Assembly (NCBI GenBank): GCA_963971225.1
Contig: OZ020270.1
Coordinates: forward strand, 21,773,689-21,837,688
Origin: Melieria omissa
Taxonomy: Eukaryota > Arthropoda > Insecta > Diptera > Ulidiidae
DNA length: 64,000 nt
Reading direction: 5' to 3'
The translations under genes were made by a program, and so were the position numbers. The notes under the pieces were generated by a model. It was not told where the DNA came from. It worked only from the letters and a program-made list of their open reading frames with translations, and searched no databases. Shown here in pieces: positions 18,887-30,385 of the stretch; position 1 is the first letter of the stretch; each line of letters starts with the position of its first letter.

Positions 18887-21672
18887 ATGGGTGCACTTTC
18901 CAAGTGTCTGGATATTGTGGCGCAGAAATATGAGGAGAGTGGCTTGCCGAAAACTAATTTCAGTCACGCGCTGGTGGGCGCGGCCATATGTGCCTATATG
19001 CTGAAGATGACATATCCCTATCTAAATAAGCATCGTGGGCCTACTGCGTACAACGCAATTAAATGCAAGTCACACAACAACAATGTCAGCAAAACATTTG
19101 ACACACTTGCCACTGTCGCCAGCGACGATCCTTCCGACGAGGAGTCCAAGTTGGCCGAAGCCGAGAAGCTGCTGGTTGCGCAGCAGTTACGCAGCCAGAA
19201 AAACCACCACCATCTGGAACCAGGACTGAACAGGGAATTCCTGAAGCAGCTTAGCAAACTGGTACGCATTATGATACCGCAGCTGTTGTGTTACGAGACC
19301 GGCCTTTTAGGCGTTCACACGCTCTGCCTCATATCGCGCACGTTTCTCTCCATTTACGTGGCGGCGCTAGAGGGCGCCATCGTTAAATTCATCGTCCGCA
19401 AGGATTTAAAGCAGTTCGCAATTGTGCTGTTGAAGTGGTTCGGTATTGCAATACCTGCAACGTTCATCAATTCGATGATACGCTTTCTGGAGAGCAAACT
19501 GTCGCTAGCCTTTAGGTGAGTCGTCGGCGCCCATAGTCGAACCGTGTGATATACAAAGTTTTGTTTGTCTTCTATTTCCAGAACGCGCCTAGTGCGGCAT
19601 TCATATCGTTTGTACTTTAAGAACCAAAACTACTATCGGGTTTCGAATTTAGATGGTCGAATTGAAAACGCCGACCACCGGTAAGCAGCTGCTCTTACCC
19701 AGATGCTGTACTCATATTGCAAACGTAATCGTGTTGTCTCCGACTTTAGATTAACCGAAGATATTGCCGTCTTTGCCAGTTCGGTAGCACACTTGTACAG
19801 CAGCCTAACCAAACCGTGCTTTGATTTAATGCTAATTGGGTTTGCCTTAATGCGCTCGGCACAAAAAATGAAAGCCAATATTTTTTCAGGTACTGCAGTC
19901 TGGTCTACAAGGCATTTTATGTACTTAAAAATTCGTTTTTTTGCCTTTTGCAGGACCTATTTTAGCTGTCTCTGTGATATCGTTAACCGCCCATATTATG
20001 CGCGTGGTTTCGCCTAAGTTCGGCCAATTAGTGTCCGAGGAGGCCAATCGTTACGGCTACTTGCGGCACATACATTCGCGCATTATCACAAATGCCGAGG
20101 AAATAGCCTTTTATGGCGGCCACAAGGTAAACGACTCAACTCAATACTTAACTCAATTCTCACACTCTGCGTGTCTATACCACAGGTGGAGTTACAACAG
20201 TTACGCCAGGCGTACAATCGTCTGGTCAATCAGATGAACAACATTTTTACGCAGAAATTGTGGTTTGTCATGTTGGAGCAGTTCTTCATGAAGTACGTGT
20301 GGTCCGGCACAGGCATGGTCATGGTTTCGCTGCCCATATTGACGTCAACCGTTGGGCCGTCGTCGACTGGCGATGTGCGCAAAAGTAGGTCCGACACTTC
20401 GGATTCGAACGTTAGCGAGCGCACGCAGTATCTGACGACTGCACGCAACTTGCTCATCTCCGCCGCGGACGCCATCGAGCGGCTAATGTCGTCGTACAAA
20501 GAAATCGTTGCCTTGGCCGGCTACACGTACCGCGTAGCCGGCATGATGGAGGTCTTGGAGGAGACCGCGCAAGGCATCTACAGCAAGACGACCGTGGCCG
20601 AGAACAACGAAATGAACGGCGTTATTGAATTCAAAAACGGCAAACCAATTGCGAAAGGGCGCATTATCTATACCGACAATAACGACGACATGACCATTAC
20701 GTTGCATGCTGTGCCCGTAGTGACGCCCAACTGCGATGTGGTGGTACCTAGCCTGACGTTGTGCATACAGGAGGGCATGCACTTGCTGATCACCGGCCCA
20801 AATGGTTGCGGCAAGTCGAGTCTGTTTCGTATATTGAGCGGTCTGTGGCCAATATACGCGGGCGAACTGCACATCCCACGCCCTGTCGAGGGAAAACCGT
20901 GCATGTTCTACATACCACAGCGGCCATACATGTCGATAGGGAGTCTTTGTGATCAGGTCATTTACCCAGACAGTCGCGAAGACATGATACGCAAAGGTAT
21001 TACCGAGAACGAATTGCAATCGATATTAAAGATGGTGTGTCTGGAGCACATAGCACAACGGTTAGTCTTAAGTACGCTAACTAAATGCTGTCTAAGCTCA
21101 GAAACTTTTTCGAACCAATTTTTGAAAGCTTAGAGCAACGAGCGTTAGCGCGCCAAATACTTTATACGACCTGATTGAATAACTAACTGCAAATAATGAA
21201 ATCGCTTTAAATATTTGCAGTGACAACTTCAATGTGGTGCGTGATTGGAAGGATATTCTGTCCGGCGGCGAGAAGCAGCGCATGGCAGTAGCGCGTTTGT
21301 TCTACCATAAGTACATATCTTCACGTGTTTGTGAAAGCTACAGATATTTTTATTAACTTCTTGTATTTCTTTTTGCTAGACCCAAATATGCGCTGCTCGA
21401 CGAGTGTACGAGCGCTGTATCGATTGATGTAGAGAGTTCAATTTATGAAATTGCTAAAAGCATGGGCATTACGTTGCTAACAATTACGCACCGGCCAACT
21501 TTATGGTTAGTTGCAATCAACGCACTTTTTTAAACAAAAAGCCATTCTGTTAATTTTCCTTTTAATTTTTTTGCTATTTTCTAGGAAATTCCATACGCAC
21601 ATACTTGAATTTGACGGTCAAGGTGGTTGGAGTTTTCGGCAGATGGCACCAAATGAACAACAAAAATTGTAG
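18887..21672 (+). CDS. ABCD: Peroxisomal ABC half transporter, subfamily D (ALDP/ABCD1-2-like)
   Basis: Eight exons with GT-AG introns: 18887-19515, 19582-19680, 19750-19889, 19954-20126, 20186-21060, 21221-21310, 21380-21505, 21585-21672. The frame is consistent throughout and gives 739 residues (human ABCD1 has 745). ABCD half transporters dimerise in the peroxisomal membrane and import very-long-chain acyl-CoA for beta-oxidation. The N-terminal half is the transmembrane domain, with the family's [10 protein letters not shown] loop. The ATPase domain has Walker [10 protein letters not shown] (from residue 551), signature LSGGEKQR (652-659), Walker B YALLDE (672-677) and the H-loop His (706). 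The C-terminus (EFDGQGGW) also matches ALDP. It is much closer to ABCD1/2 than to ABCD3. All catalytic motifs are intact, so it is likely functional. The gene is tail-to-tail with CPT2. Confidence 0.96.
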
Positions 21673-22810
21673 TTCCTATCAAAAGAAATATATATAAATA
21701 TATATATATATATATCAAAAGTGAAATGCAAGGCTTCCTTAAAGAAATTTTATAAGCATACATCAATTAATTTAATCAAACGAACACATGTAAATATATG
21801 GTATATAAAAATTCGTAAACCGCTTTAATCTGTTGAGTTTTTTAATATAATTAATCAATTTAAGCAATAATTGTAAAGGGTGCGCCATCTGCTACTTTTT
21901 TTATATTTGAAAAAACAACACGCTTTTTATGATGTGAAATCAATTTTTTTTATTGATAAATGAAGGTTGGTTTATGCCATTTCTCCATTGTTCTACTGAT
22001 TTTGCTATCAAAGCAATAATTTGTTTCGCTTCCTTTTTAACTGTTTTTATTTCTCACCTAAACTTTTTTCCGGGCGCACTACTATCAATCGAAACATCAG
22101 CCGTTCAGTGGTTAACTGCATTACATTGCCCAATTAAAATATTTCTCTACAAGTATTAAAATAACCTAACAATGTTCAACAAAATAACTATAAGTCAAGT
22201 CAAACAAAATTACTGCGAAGCACTGCCCCGAAAAAAGGTTAATTTCAATAAAAATTTAAAGGTGTTAGTATTATACGATGCCGTAACCATAATGTTTACG
22301 CAAATAAATTCGATAATTTCAATCAATCATCGCCTGCAGGTTTACGAAAAACAGTAGTGAGAAAGCCGCCAAAAGATATTTTGTTGTAATATATTACTAA
22401 ACGTTTATGTAAACACAAATGACGTTAAAAATTGCAGACATACAAATTACAAGACATGAAAATATATGGATATATTGGTTATTATTACCAATATATCCAT
22501 ATATTGTTTTAACATTGTTTTATAATAAATATAATTGAAGGGATTTCAATAAAAACCTGATTCAAAAAACAATCATTTTTAGCATTTTCGTTTAGAAAAA
22601 AATAATTTTACTTTACTCGACATGATTTAAAAAAAATCACGATTGTGAACTTTTGTTACAAACAACAAAAATTCCAGAATTTCACGTATAATATGCCTTA
22701 GAAAAAATCTTTGTAAAATGTGAATAATCATAACTGCCTGACAACAAAATGCTCTGAAGAGATTTAACATAGCTTGTCGTAACTCGTTTTTTCTGCATTG
22801 GCTACAAACA
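21673..22810. other. Intergenic between convergent ABCD and CPT2
   Basis: The 3' ends of the two host genes face each other across 1.1 kb of AT-rich DNA. It includes an (AT)n run at about 21690-21716 and a hairpin at 22461-22505. No further gene is visible. Confidence 0.7.
22461..22505. repeat. 19-bp perfect inverted repeat (hairpin)
   Basis: aatatatggatatattggt (22461-22479) is followed after a 7-nt loop by its exact reverse complement (22487-22505). It lies in the intergenic region downstream of both genes. It could be a small MITE or simply AT-rich palindromic DNA. Confidence 0.7.
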
Positions 22811-25179
22811 TTACTTCTTTTCCGCCGCCAAGACGCTCTGAATGTCATCAAGCGCAGTGTGCAGACTTTCAATAAACGCTTTGCCGTCGCGCTGTTGCTC
22901 ATACGACGACACCACTACACCGCAATCATTGTTCTGAATACCGTAGCTGAAAAGTAAAATTATATTGAATTATTTTCCACAACACTCCACAATCGTGATG
23001 CACTAACCCCACGCCCAGACCGTCTGGCACAACAGGACCAAAGGCGCCCGCTAATAGCGCATTCGACGACAGTGTCGATGTGCTGATGATGTTGTAGTTG
23101 ATCTTGCGGTAGGCCTCGGTTTGGTACAGCTCGGGCAATGCGGGGCTCTGCTTTGCCGCCAGTTGCCGCAGCGCGAACAGATGCCGATCGAAGCCCTGTC
23201 CCATAGCCGCTTCCTTTGTCAGCTGACCGTGACGAATCGAGCAGCGGCCAATCATGGCGCGCAGTTCGGCCGCAGCCGGCCGATTGTTGGCTGGCTGCAG
23301 CAAGGCTTCGCAGAAAACACGTGTCGCTACCGTACACGGTCGTATCGTCTCAGTCCGACCATGGCGAAAGGCGGCTGTACTGCAGGACTCGTAAGTACCC
23401 ACATAGTCGCGGAAAGCGCGCCGATAGGCCAGCTGAAACGACAGCTGCATCACTGCATCTGGACTGACGCCGGCCGCTTTGCAGCTGCGTTTGCTGATGC
23501 CTGAATAGCGAAGCATATGCATGTTGAGGCTGCGAACCGTTTCTCTGTTTTGTCGTGTGGCTTCTGCCACCGCCACTTGCAGCCTAGAGTCATCGGTCGT
23601 GAAGTCCAGTCCACGCACTGGAGCGGCTGCGCCAGTAGCAACCGGTGACGGTATAGTGTCGGATTGGACGAACGGCCGTTCGGTGGTCTCCTTGTAGATC
23701 TCATTAAAATATCGTAACACGGCGACGCCGTCGCCCCACGAGTGCTCGAAGTTGATTGCCGCAGTACCGTCGGCAGCAACCAGCAGCGATACCGACTTGT
23801 CGAACCAGCTGCAAACACACATACAAAGGCATCAGTTTGGATGCTAAGTTGTTTTTCAATGGCCTACCGGTTGTGGCCATCACTCGCCAGCAAATGCTTC
23901 AGCAGCGGCACCGGGTTCTGCTCGTCGTAGACTGGGTCGTCAGCCGTGTCCAGGCAGAGACAGAACAGCGCCGCATCCACGTCCTGCTCCAACAGGCGTT
24001 GGTTGTGTGTTGCAATACCTGTCGCTAGATGTTGCCGTGAGCGCGCCCACTCATCACGCTGCCCGGCCGTCAGCACGCCTAGCGGTACTGCCGCGGGCGC
24101 GCGTTGTGCATCTGTTTGTAACACCAGTTGTAAATTGCCCAAAATTACGCTGGCCGGCAGTATGTGACCTTTTGTGTCCATCACGTCGACCGCATACATG
24201 TTGCCGCGTCTCATGACCAAAATGTGCCGCGCGTCGCTGCTCTGCACCAGCCGATCTTTGCCTAGCTCGGGTATACGCGAAACGCCAAACAGCCGATTGT
24301 ACTGGCTCATGTCTAGCGGGAATGCTTTGAAGGCGTACGCTGCATAGGTGGCAACTGTCTGTGGCATTAGGCGCATCCAGCGGTGAAATTGCGGTGTTTC
24401 GCTTTTGCCCGGATTCATATGGTACACTTCCGGCTCAAGCTGCGCGGACTGTAGCGAGCGCCAGAAGCGCAAGGAGCTCACCACCAAATTTGTGGCACGC
24501 GTCAGCTGCGCACCGTAAGCGGGCCGTGGATCCTGTTTCAGAACCAGCAGCGGATTATAGTTGAGCGGCAGCGGTACACGATCGCTAAGGTACATATCGA
24601 ACCTGCGCGGTAAGTTGAAGAAAGTTGTATATGCATTGCATGGAAAGATGTAAACAAATTCGAGTTTTTACAATCGTTCAACTGATTGGGGCTTTTAAAT
24701 CGATATGACTTTTCTAAAAATGGGTGGAAAGTGCCAATTGGACTCTTTTGAAAGTCGTTCATTTCACTGCCAACTCACCATGGCTCCGATATGTAGCTAG
24801 TGTGCTTATTTGCCTTATCGCGCTTGTGGAGCAGAGCATGCAACTCAGCTCCCTCCCCGTGCCGAAAAGCGTCCACTTGGCACCGTGCTTGCTCATAGGC
24901 GGACGCCTTGAGTATGGGATGCACAGCAGCTAGAAATCGCTCGCAGGTGCGCTCCAGGAGCGGAATGGGCAGCCGCGGGAGTGAGCGCTGAAAGTGAAAC
25001 GTAGGGAGCTTAGAACGCTGCATGTACTGGTAGCTGTCCGACAATCGCTCAGCCGAAGCGCCGGATGACATGCAACGCAACAGCGAAACCCGACCGCCGT
25101 AGCTGCCCGGTGATTGACCCATGGTCAAAAGTGTCGTAGTGGGGAAGCGCAACATCCTGTCGTATCCTTGCAGAGCCAA
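22811..25179 (-). CDS. CPT2: Mitochondrial carnitine O-palmitoyltransferase 2
   Basis: Four exons on the minus strand: 24779-25179, 23868-24602, 23008-23808, 22811-22946. All junctions are GT-AG and in phase, giving 690 residues (human CPT2 has 658). CPT2 sits on the inner mitochondrial membrane and transfers the acyl group from carnitine to CoA. The catalytic His is residue 401 in FEHSWGDGVAVLRYFNE. The substrate-pocket motifs YESCSTAAFKHGR-like (here with RHGRTETIRP), GQGFDRHLFALR and STSTLSSNA are all present. The N-terminus (MALQGYDRMLRFPTTTLL..., with several Arg) looks like a mitochondrial presequence. Met9 is an alternative start. The stop is at 22811-22813. No lesions seen. Confidence 0.96.
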
Positions 25180-25402
25180 ATGTTGATTAGCTTTTTTCTT
25201 ATAATTAGCTTTTTTCTTATAATTAGCAGTGAGTAACTTGTAGCCAGTTAAAGAAAAATATGGCGTTCACAAAAAGACCAAATCTTATTTGTCTTTTATA
25301 CAAAATTAAAGCTAAATGTAAACTTAATATAACGACAACAAAAGGGCAAAGTCCCGCAACTACCAGTCAAAAACTAGCGGACTGCTGACAAAGTAGAACA
25401 CT
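25180..25402. other. Upstream region of CPT2
   Basis: About 220 bp between the CPT2 start and the TIR element at 25403. A short direct repeat (ttagcttttttcttataa, about 25187 and 25205) is present. No TATA box is evident. Confidence 0.4.
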
Positions 25403-25744
25403 AGTGGGCGGCTAGTACAATTAATAGTATAAACAGAATCAAGTCGTCGGCCGATTTTTACGCAGCGAACGTACGCTGTCAAAATTCAAACACACAGCAG
25501 TGCATGTGATTGCCCACAACGACGACGACTGCGATAGTCGGCCGACGACCAGTCGTCCGACGATAGAACAAATTCTACTTTTGTCGGTGAAAATCGAAAA
25601 AATAAACAAACGAAAAATTCGGCAAAAATTGTGAGATTTGTGCTATTTTAAGGTTGCAAAGTTTTAAGTGGTTCAAATTTTAATAGAAAATTGTGTTAAA
25701 TAATCAATTTTGTCTCTCCCCTTCGTACGTTTTGGACAAGACGA

Positions 25745-26000
25745 ATGAACAGGACGGAGATCCTAATTGAGGAAGTTAGGAAGAATGAGTGCCTCTTCGA
25801 CTTATCGAGCCATCGAACCCAGCCATGACAAATGAACCAGCAGCGAAAGAAATCGTGCCCGCACTGACAGTTGCGCTTCTGATAAGAGTTGCAGCTGGAG
25901 CCGGTTTCGTGGTGCCGTCAAGGAATTTGGCTAATATTGCTGCCCCGAAAGTAGCAAAAGTCATCGCCTGGACAAATCAAGTTTGCGCATATGACAATAC
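25745..26000 (+). pseudogene. MADF-like DNA-binding domain remnant
   Basis: From ATG at 25745 the frame reads [20 protein letters not shown], the typical first helix of a MADF (Myb/SANT-like) domain. It then shifts, and the neighbouring frame continues with [12 protein letters not shown], resembling the second helix. The rest is not recognisable. At least one frameshift makes it non-functional. Confidence 0.5.
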
Positions 26001-26122
26001 GCCCGTTCCTACGCCAGATGAACACTTTCCGCACAAATTGGGGGTGCCAGCTAGCAGCACCAAAAAAATCACCAGTGCCGATAGCAACAGACGATCGAAT
26101 TACCACGCCCACAGCAGCCGCC

Positions 26123-26817
26123 ATGTCGCTGAACAAAGCCAAACGCATCGCCGCACAGCGCGCCGTCGACGAGTGGATGAAGAACAACACCGCAGTGGGC
26201 ATTGGCAGCGGCTCGACGGTAGTGTTTGCCGTCGAGCGCCTGGCAGAGCGGGTGCGCTCCGAGGGACTGGAGGTGGTGTGCGTCAGGCGAATCAGCTGAT
26301 TGTCGAGCATCAGCTGCAGCTGGGCGATCTGGACCGGCATCCAAAGCTGGACGTGGCCATCGATGGCGCCGACGAGGTCAATAGCGACATGGTATTGATC
26401 AAGGGCGGCGGCGGCTGTCTGCTTCAGGAGAAAATAGTGGCCGCCTGCGCGAAGCAGCTTATTGTCATAGCGGACTACACCAAGAACTCGCAGCGCCTGG
26501 GCGAACAGTACAAGAAGGGCATTCCGATCGAGGTGGTGCCCATGGCATATGTGCCAATTAGGCAGCGCATTGCGGCCATGCATTGCGGGTAGCTGCAGCT
26601 GCGCATGGCGGTAGCCTAGGCGGGACCGTGCGTCACGGACAATGGCAACTTCATACTTGACTGGCACTTTGAGCCGACAACCGTTTACGACTGGAAGGCG
26701 GTGAATGAAGATTTGCTGCTCATACCGGGCGTGGTCGAGACAGCTTTGTTCGTGGACATGGCAACGAAGGCGTATTGTGGTATGGCCGACGGCAACGTTA
26801 AGACGCAGGAAAAGTAA
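26123..26817 (+). pseudogene. Rpi: Ribose-5-phosphate isomerase A pseudogene
   Basis: The intronless frame starts [20 protein letters not shown] and has the phosphate-binding loop [19 protein letters not shown] deletion of about a dozen bases near 26282 shifts the frame. Homology resumes with [21 protein letters not shown], the substrate-binding IDGADE and KGGGGCLL motifs and [13 protein letters not shown]. In-frame TAG codons follow near 26590 and 26617, inside the conserved LRMAV block. The C-terminal part (VTDNGNFILDW, IPGVVETALFVDMA, ending QEK and TAA at 26815) is still readable. The normal enzyme interconverts ribose-5-P and ribulose-5-P in the pentose phosphate pathway. This copy is dead. 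The lack of introns suggests a retrocopy or a captured exon. Confidence 0.85.
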
Positions 26818-27011
26818 AGTGGAATACAGGGCAACGAATTTACTTTAAATATCCAGGATAAAGTTGAACAATTTGTTTTTCTTTTTTCGTAACTATTTTT
26901 TGCTACTTTTGATGGTTTTATATGTATGTATTCGAATCTCATTTTGTTTTGTAAACACGCTGCTTATTACAAAAACATAATAATAAATAAATCCTTAGCC
27001 AGGTATGTGTC

Positions 27012-27245
27012 TTAATACAAATTGCTTTTAATCGCGCGGTCCAATGAATCTCGCCAGCGGTTCTCGAGCGAGTAAGTGTTGCATTGCACCTTCAGAAGGA
27101 CTCCTTGCTTCGCGTTGGCAGCAGACTTTCCTTGGCGTAATTGAATAATGACAGCAGACCCTGTTTCTTGCCGCGAGAGAAATAGTTTGTGACCACATCG
27201 TGATTGTCTGTAACGTATATACACATTCAGATTAACCGCCCTCAA
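27012..27245 (-). pseudogene. Possible exon remnant, unrecognised
   Basis: On the minus strand an acceptor-like acgttacag is followed by a frame reading DNHDVVTNYFSRGKKQGLLS and then FNYAKESLLPTRSKESF, interrupted by a stop. Composition is less AT-rich than the surroundings, which suggests former coding sequence, but I do not recognise a family. It lies inside the 25403-27465 element, next to the Rpi copy. Confidence 0.25.
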
Positions 27246-27465
27246 AGGACAACAATAACGACGTACCCATATGCTCGTTTTCTCTACTTATCGAATTCAT
27301 GTTGATTTCACTCACTCAAAATAAAATTGTGTGTTTGCAGGAATAATTTTTGTGAACAGCTGATGCGAATGTCAACGCGCTGCGAATAAATTCGGTTCGA
27401 AAAATTCGGCCGACGATTTGGTTCTGTTTATACTTTAACCAAAGTAAATCCTAAGTAGCGCCACT

Positions 27466-28519
27466 CTTTTTTGGCCGGACACCAAAGGCAGTGTTGCCGC
27501 ACAAACAGTGTTAGCCCATAACGATTTTCTGTCGGTTTTGGGAGTAAATTGTATGCCTAATTTTCTGACTGCTCTTTCCAATCAAGAAAAAAGAAATGTT
27601 TGAAAGATTAAATATCTTAACGAAACTGTAAAATTATTGGAGAAATACAATAGTTATTACCACAATTGATTAAAATATACAACATTTTAATACAAATTTC
27701 AATTTTGCTTTCGCACAAATAATGTCATGATGAAAACATAAAACATTCCGAGTCAATATCAAGGTAATTTTGTTATCGTACAAGGTAAAATGCAAACGAG
27801 TAAATTTCTTGTAGATAATTATTTCAAAATGTGTGTGTTATAGTAAGGTCATGCATCTTCAGAACTCTGAATACGTACTAAAAATATGTTGTTATTCATT
27901 TTGATGGTTAATACAAACTCACAACACGATAATTTAATCAAAAGATGATTGAATGTGTTCAGAAGAACATATTCGTATTCATTATTAAATATCTCTGATG
28001 CGACTGAACTGAGTGAAATAATTTAAATGAAATCATAAACATCTCAAACATTTCCTATCTAAATACATTTCTATATTCACCATCGATAACAAAAATTTCA
28101 ACCCTGTCTTATAAAAATTTGACCACTTTCACCACAAAATGTGCAAATTTCACCTCCAAGGCAAAAATGAAATGCCATTTTTGATTAAATTGTTCAAAAG
28201 GAACAAAATATCGCAACGAAACACATTCAAAATTAATATAATTAAATATAATAAAGTGCAGAAGTGAAACCTGGTGAGTATCTATCAAACGTACTTTTTT
28301 AAATTGTATTTTCTCAAGTCGAGGAAATGCAATTCGCCGGGTAGCCATTATATCCAGTAGCAGGAGCATATTCCTCGGTTTGCTCCATCGAAATGCAATG
28401 TGCGAGCTGTAATGTAAGTAAGTCTGAATTTAATGAAGACATATCTAAAACGTCGCTTTAATTTCTTTTTCCCCACCACTTTGCCTGGATCTCTGTCTTA
28501 TCGTCGACCAATTGAAGGA
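27466..28519. other. Intergenic, AT-rich, nothing identified
   Basis: No coding sequence, RNA gene or element termini could be supported here. Confidence 0.5.
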
Positions 28520-29300
28520 TTATACAAGCACGGGAAGATTCACTTAAGCGTTTAGCGAAACGCCCCAGCGATGAACGATATGTGGATGTGGCAAATCGCA
28601 AGCGACCAACAGGCACTGACAGTCGTTTCGGGGCACCTCCACCGCCACGTTTTGATGCAAGTCTAGTGTCATCCAGAAGGTACGTTTTACATTCTATTCT
28701 CTTGTTCTCCCTAGGCCGAAAAAAAATATTCTGAAAACATTCTATTTATCTATTTGCGTGTTGGTTTTATTCCGCAGTTACGATAAGAAGCGTGACGATT
28801 ATGGCAGCTCAACTTCTAGCAAGCGTGGCATTGACGGCTACACAACGGCCACGAAACGCCTGGACTATTCCAAGCGCGACGATAACACAAGCAGCAGCTC
28901 AAAGCGGCCAGCTATTGATGATTACACTACAGCGCCGGCAAAGCGAAGCACCGATGACTACAGCAAACGCAGTACTAGCGACTACATTTCATCGTCCACG
29001 TCGTCAAAACGTGTGGTCAACGACTACAGCACCGGCAAACGCGTTGACTACTCTATGCAGCAGTGGCATGTACACTGGCGGCCAGCAAGCACAGGATCAT
29101 TATGGTGCACCGGTGTCACCCTATTGAAACGCAATCGAAAGTTTGATGTTTGGTTGGTTCAATTGAACAGCATCAATACACACATAAGTCGTATTAAATT
29201 GTATTAAACCCCTTTTCTAATTCAGCCAAACGCAAAACCAGACATCGAATCAACAACCATAACAACTATCGGCAGGCGGCATCCTACTGCTAGCAGCGTC
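28520..29300 (+). pseudogene. Frameshifted remnant of a Ser/Tyr/Lys/Arg-rich low-complexity protein
   Basis: Two or three exon-like blocks with intact splice-type borders: about 28520-28679 (donor gaag|gtacg), 28778-29130 (acceptor cgcag), and a last block after ttcag at about 29226. The first encodes RLAKRPSDERYVDVANRKRP and GAPPPPRFDASL. The second encodes repeated (D/S)YSKR-, SKRG- and DDY-type units (KRLDYSKRDD, STDDYSKRSTSDY). Near 29055 the sensible frame shifts (SSGMYTGGQQAQDHYGAPV). The pattern resembles the disordered C-terminus of an RNA-binding protein. I cannot name the parent gene. No RNA-binding domain is present, so this is probably a partial copy. Confidence 0.45.
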
Positions 29301-29886
29301 TAGATCTGAAAATGAGTTTGCTTTTTCCACACCAACCCAAGGGGTATGCAAAATGGCGCGTTACCGATGTTTTTTGGGTGCTCGGTTCCCCTGTAGGCAT
29401 ATTTTCACCCTTACAATATTTTTTATACTTATGATATACATATAAAAATAAATATATGTAATAAATAAATATATATAATAAATAAATATATATATTATTG
29501 AAAATTCAATCAGGAATACGATTTGAATTCATTTGCAACTGACAAGGACTTGTGGTGAATATATATAAGAAAGGCAGAGTTGCTCTTGAATAAAAAACGA
29601 AATAATTTAAATTTGTCCATACATTTTGGTAAAAACCAACTAATTTATGAGAATTTTATTTAGCTTTCTTTTCTCTGGTTATACCAACATGAAAAGTCAG
29701 CGATTCCTTTATAAAATCGTCTTAAATTACGTTTAAGAAATTCATAGAAACCGCAATTTGTTCAGTATTTTTCACGTACACGCAATCCTGGCTTTGGTGT
29801 TCGGCCACCGTGGTGAGTTCAGTTTTACACGTGAACAACAACAATTTGACAGTTCTTGTCATACAGAATCGACGTCTGGTTGTCAA
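29301..29886. other. Intergenic with AT microsatellite
   Basis: AT-rich. An imperfect aataaatatat repeat runs from about 29440 to 29500. No gene visible. Confidence 0.5.
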
Positions 29887-29927
29887 AGAGTGGCGCTACT
29901 TAGGATTTACTTTGCTTTAACTGCGGC
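29887..29927 (+). repeat. End fragment of the 25403-type TIR element
   Basis: AGAGTGGCGCTACTTAGGAT and the following bases match the reverse complement of 27440-27467 almost exactly. After the hAT-like insertion at 29928-32116 a tctaaaacagagc stretch resumes, resembling the next part of that TIR (agtataaacagaacc). So a second copy of the family began here and was split. Confidence 0.5.
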
Positions 29928-30069
29928 CAGTGTTGGGCGCAATTTACTCATTTTCACGTTGCTCTTCTTTTCTTCAGATATTTCGCTTGTATACATATTA
30001 CTTGTTTGTGTTTAAGCGGGCTTGCGGATACGCAACTATAGATCTGTTTGGGATAACTTGTATGAATTA

Positions 30070-30385
30070 GTACAGTTTTACTGGAAATTCTTTGGTTGAC
30101 ATACACATCTCTTGCAACAGGAGAGAAAATCAGCGGTAACTTTTCCGTTTTTAGAGCAAAAAAAAACATAATTGACTGGTATATGATCGCCTGCAAAGAC
30201 AAATAATTTTCGCAAGCTTTTGAAGGCAAAGGCAGTAAAGAAATTCTGCTGAACCACAACCGGCTTGCTCAGCTTTACCTGCTGCGGCTGAAAAGCTGAA
30301 AGGGAAGATTCGCAGATTGAGTCCACGAACCATTTGCCGTTTGCATCAAATATCTGATTGATTTTGAACCTCAAACGAAACTATT
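30070..30385 (-). repeat. Dispersed repeat shared with 4031-4320, with a short open frame
   Basis: Homologous to 4031-4320 in inverse orientation. On the minus strand it holds an open frame of 98 residues (30374-30078), beginning MRFKINQIFDANGKWFVDS. The equivalent frame in the other copy is broken. I do not recognise the peptide. Confidence 0.5.

Larger units (their letters stand above)
25403..27465. mobile_element. TIR element carrying a MADF-like remnant and a host-gene copy
   Basis: The ends are long imperfect inverted repeats. Left 25403-25463 and right 27398-27465 share AGTGG..., then agtataaacagaa and tcgtcggccga-ttttt. Exact termini and target duplication could not be fixed. Inside, on the plus strand, is a short MADF-type start followed by a ribose-5-phosphate isomerase pseudogene. 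MADF/Myb-SANT proteins are the usual second gene of PIF/Harbinger elements, which suggests that superfamily (inference). Part of another copy's end lies at 29887-29927. Confidence 0.55.

Noticed and set aside
26123..26590. Functional ribose-5-phosphate isomerase gene
   Set aside because: A frameshifting deletion near 26282 and two in-frame TAG codons inside a conserved block rule out a working enzyme.
25403..29927. A single large element bounded by the inverted copies at 25403 and 29887
   Set aside because: The end at 27398-27465 already pairs with the left end, and the 29887 copy points rightward, so it is the start of a separate, split copy.
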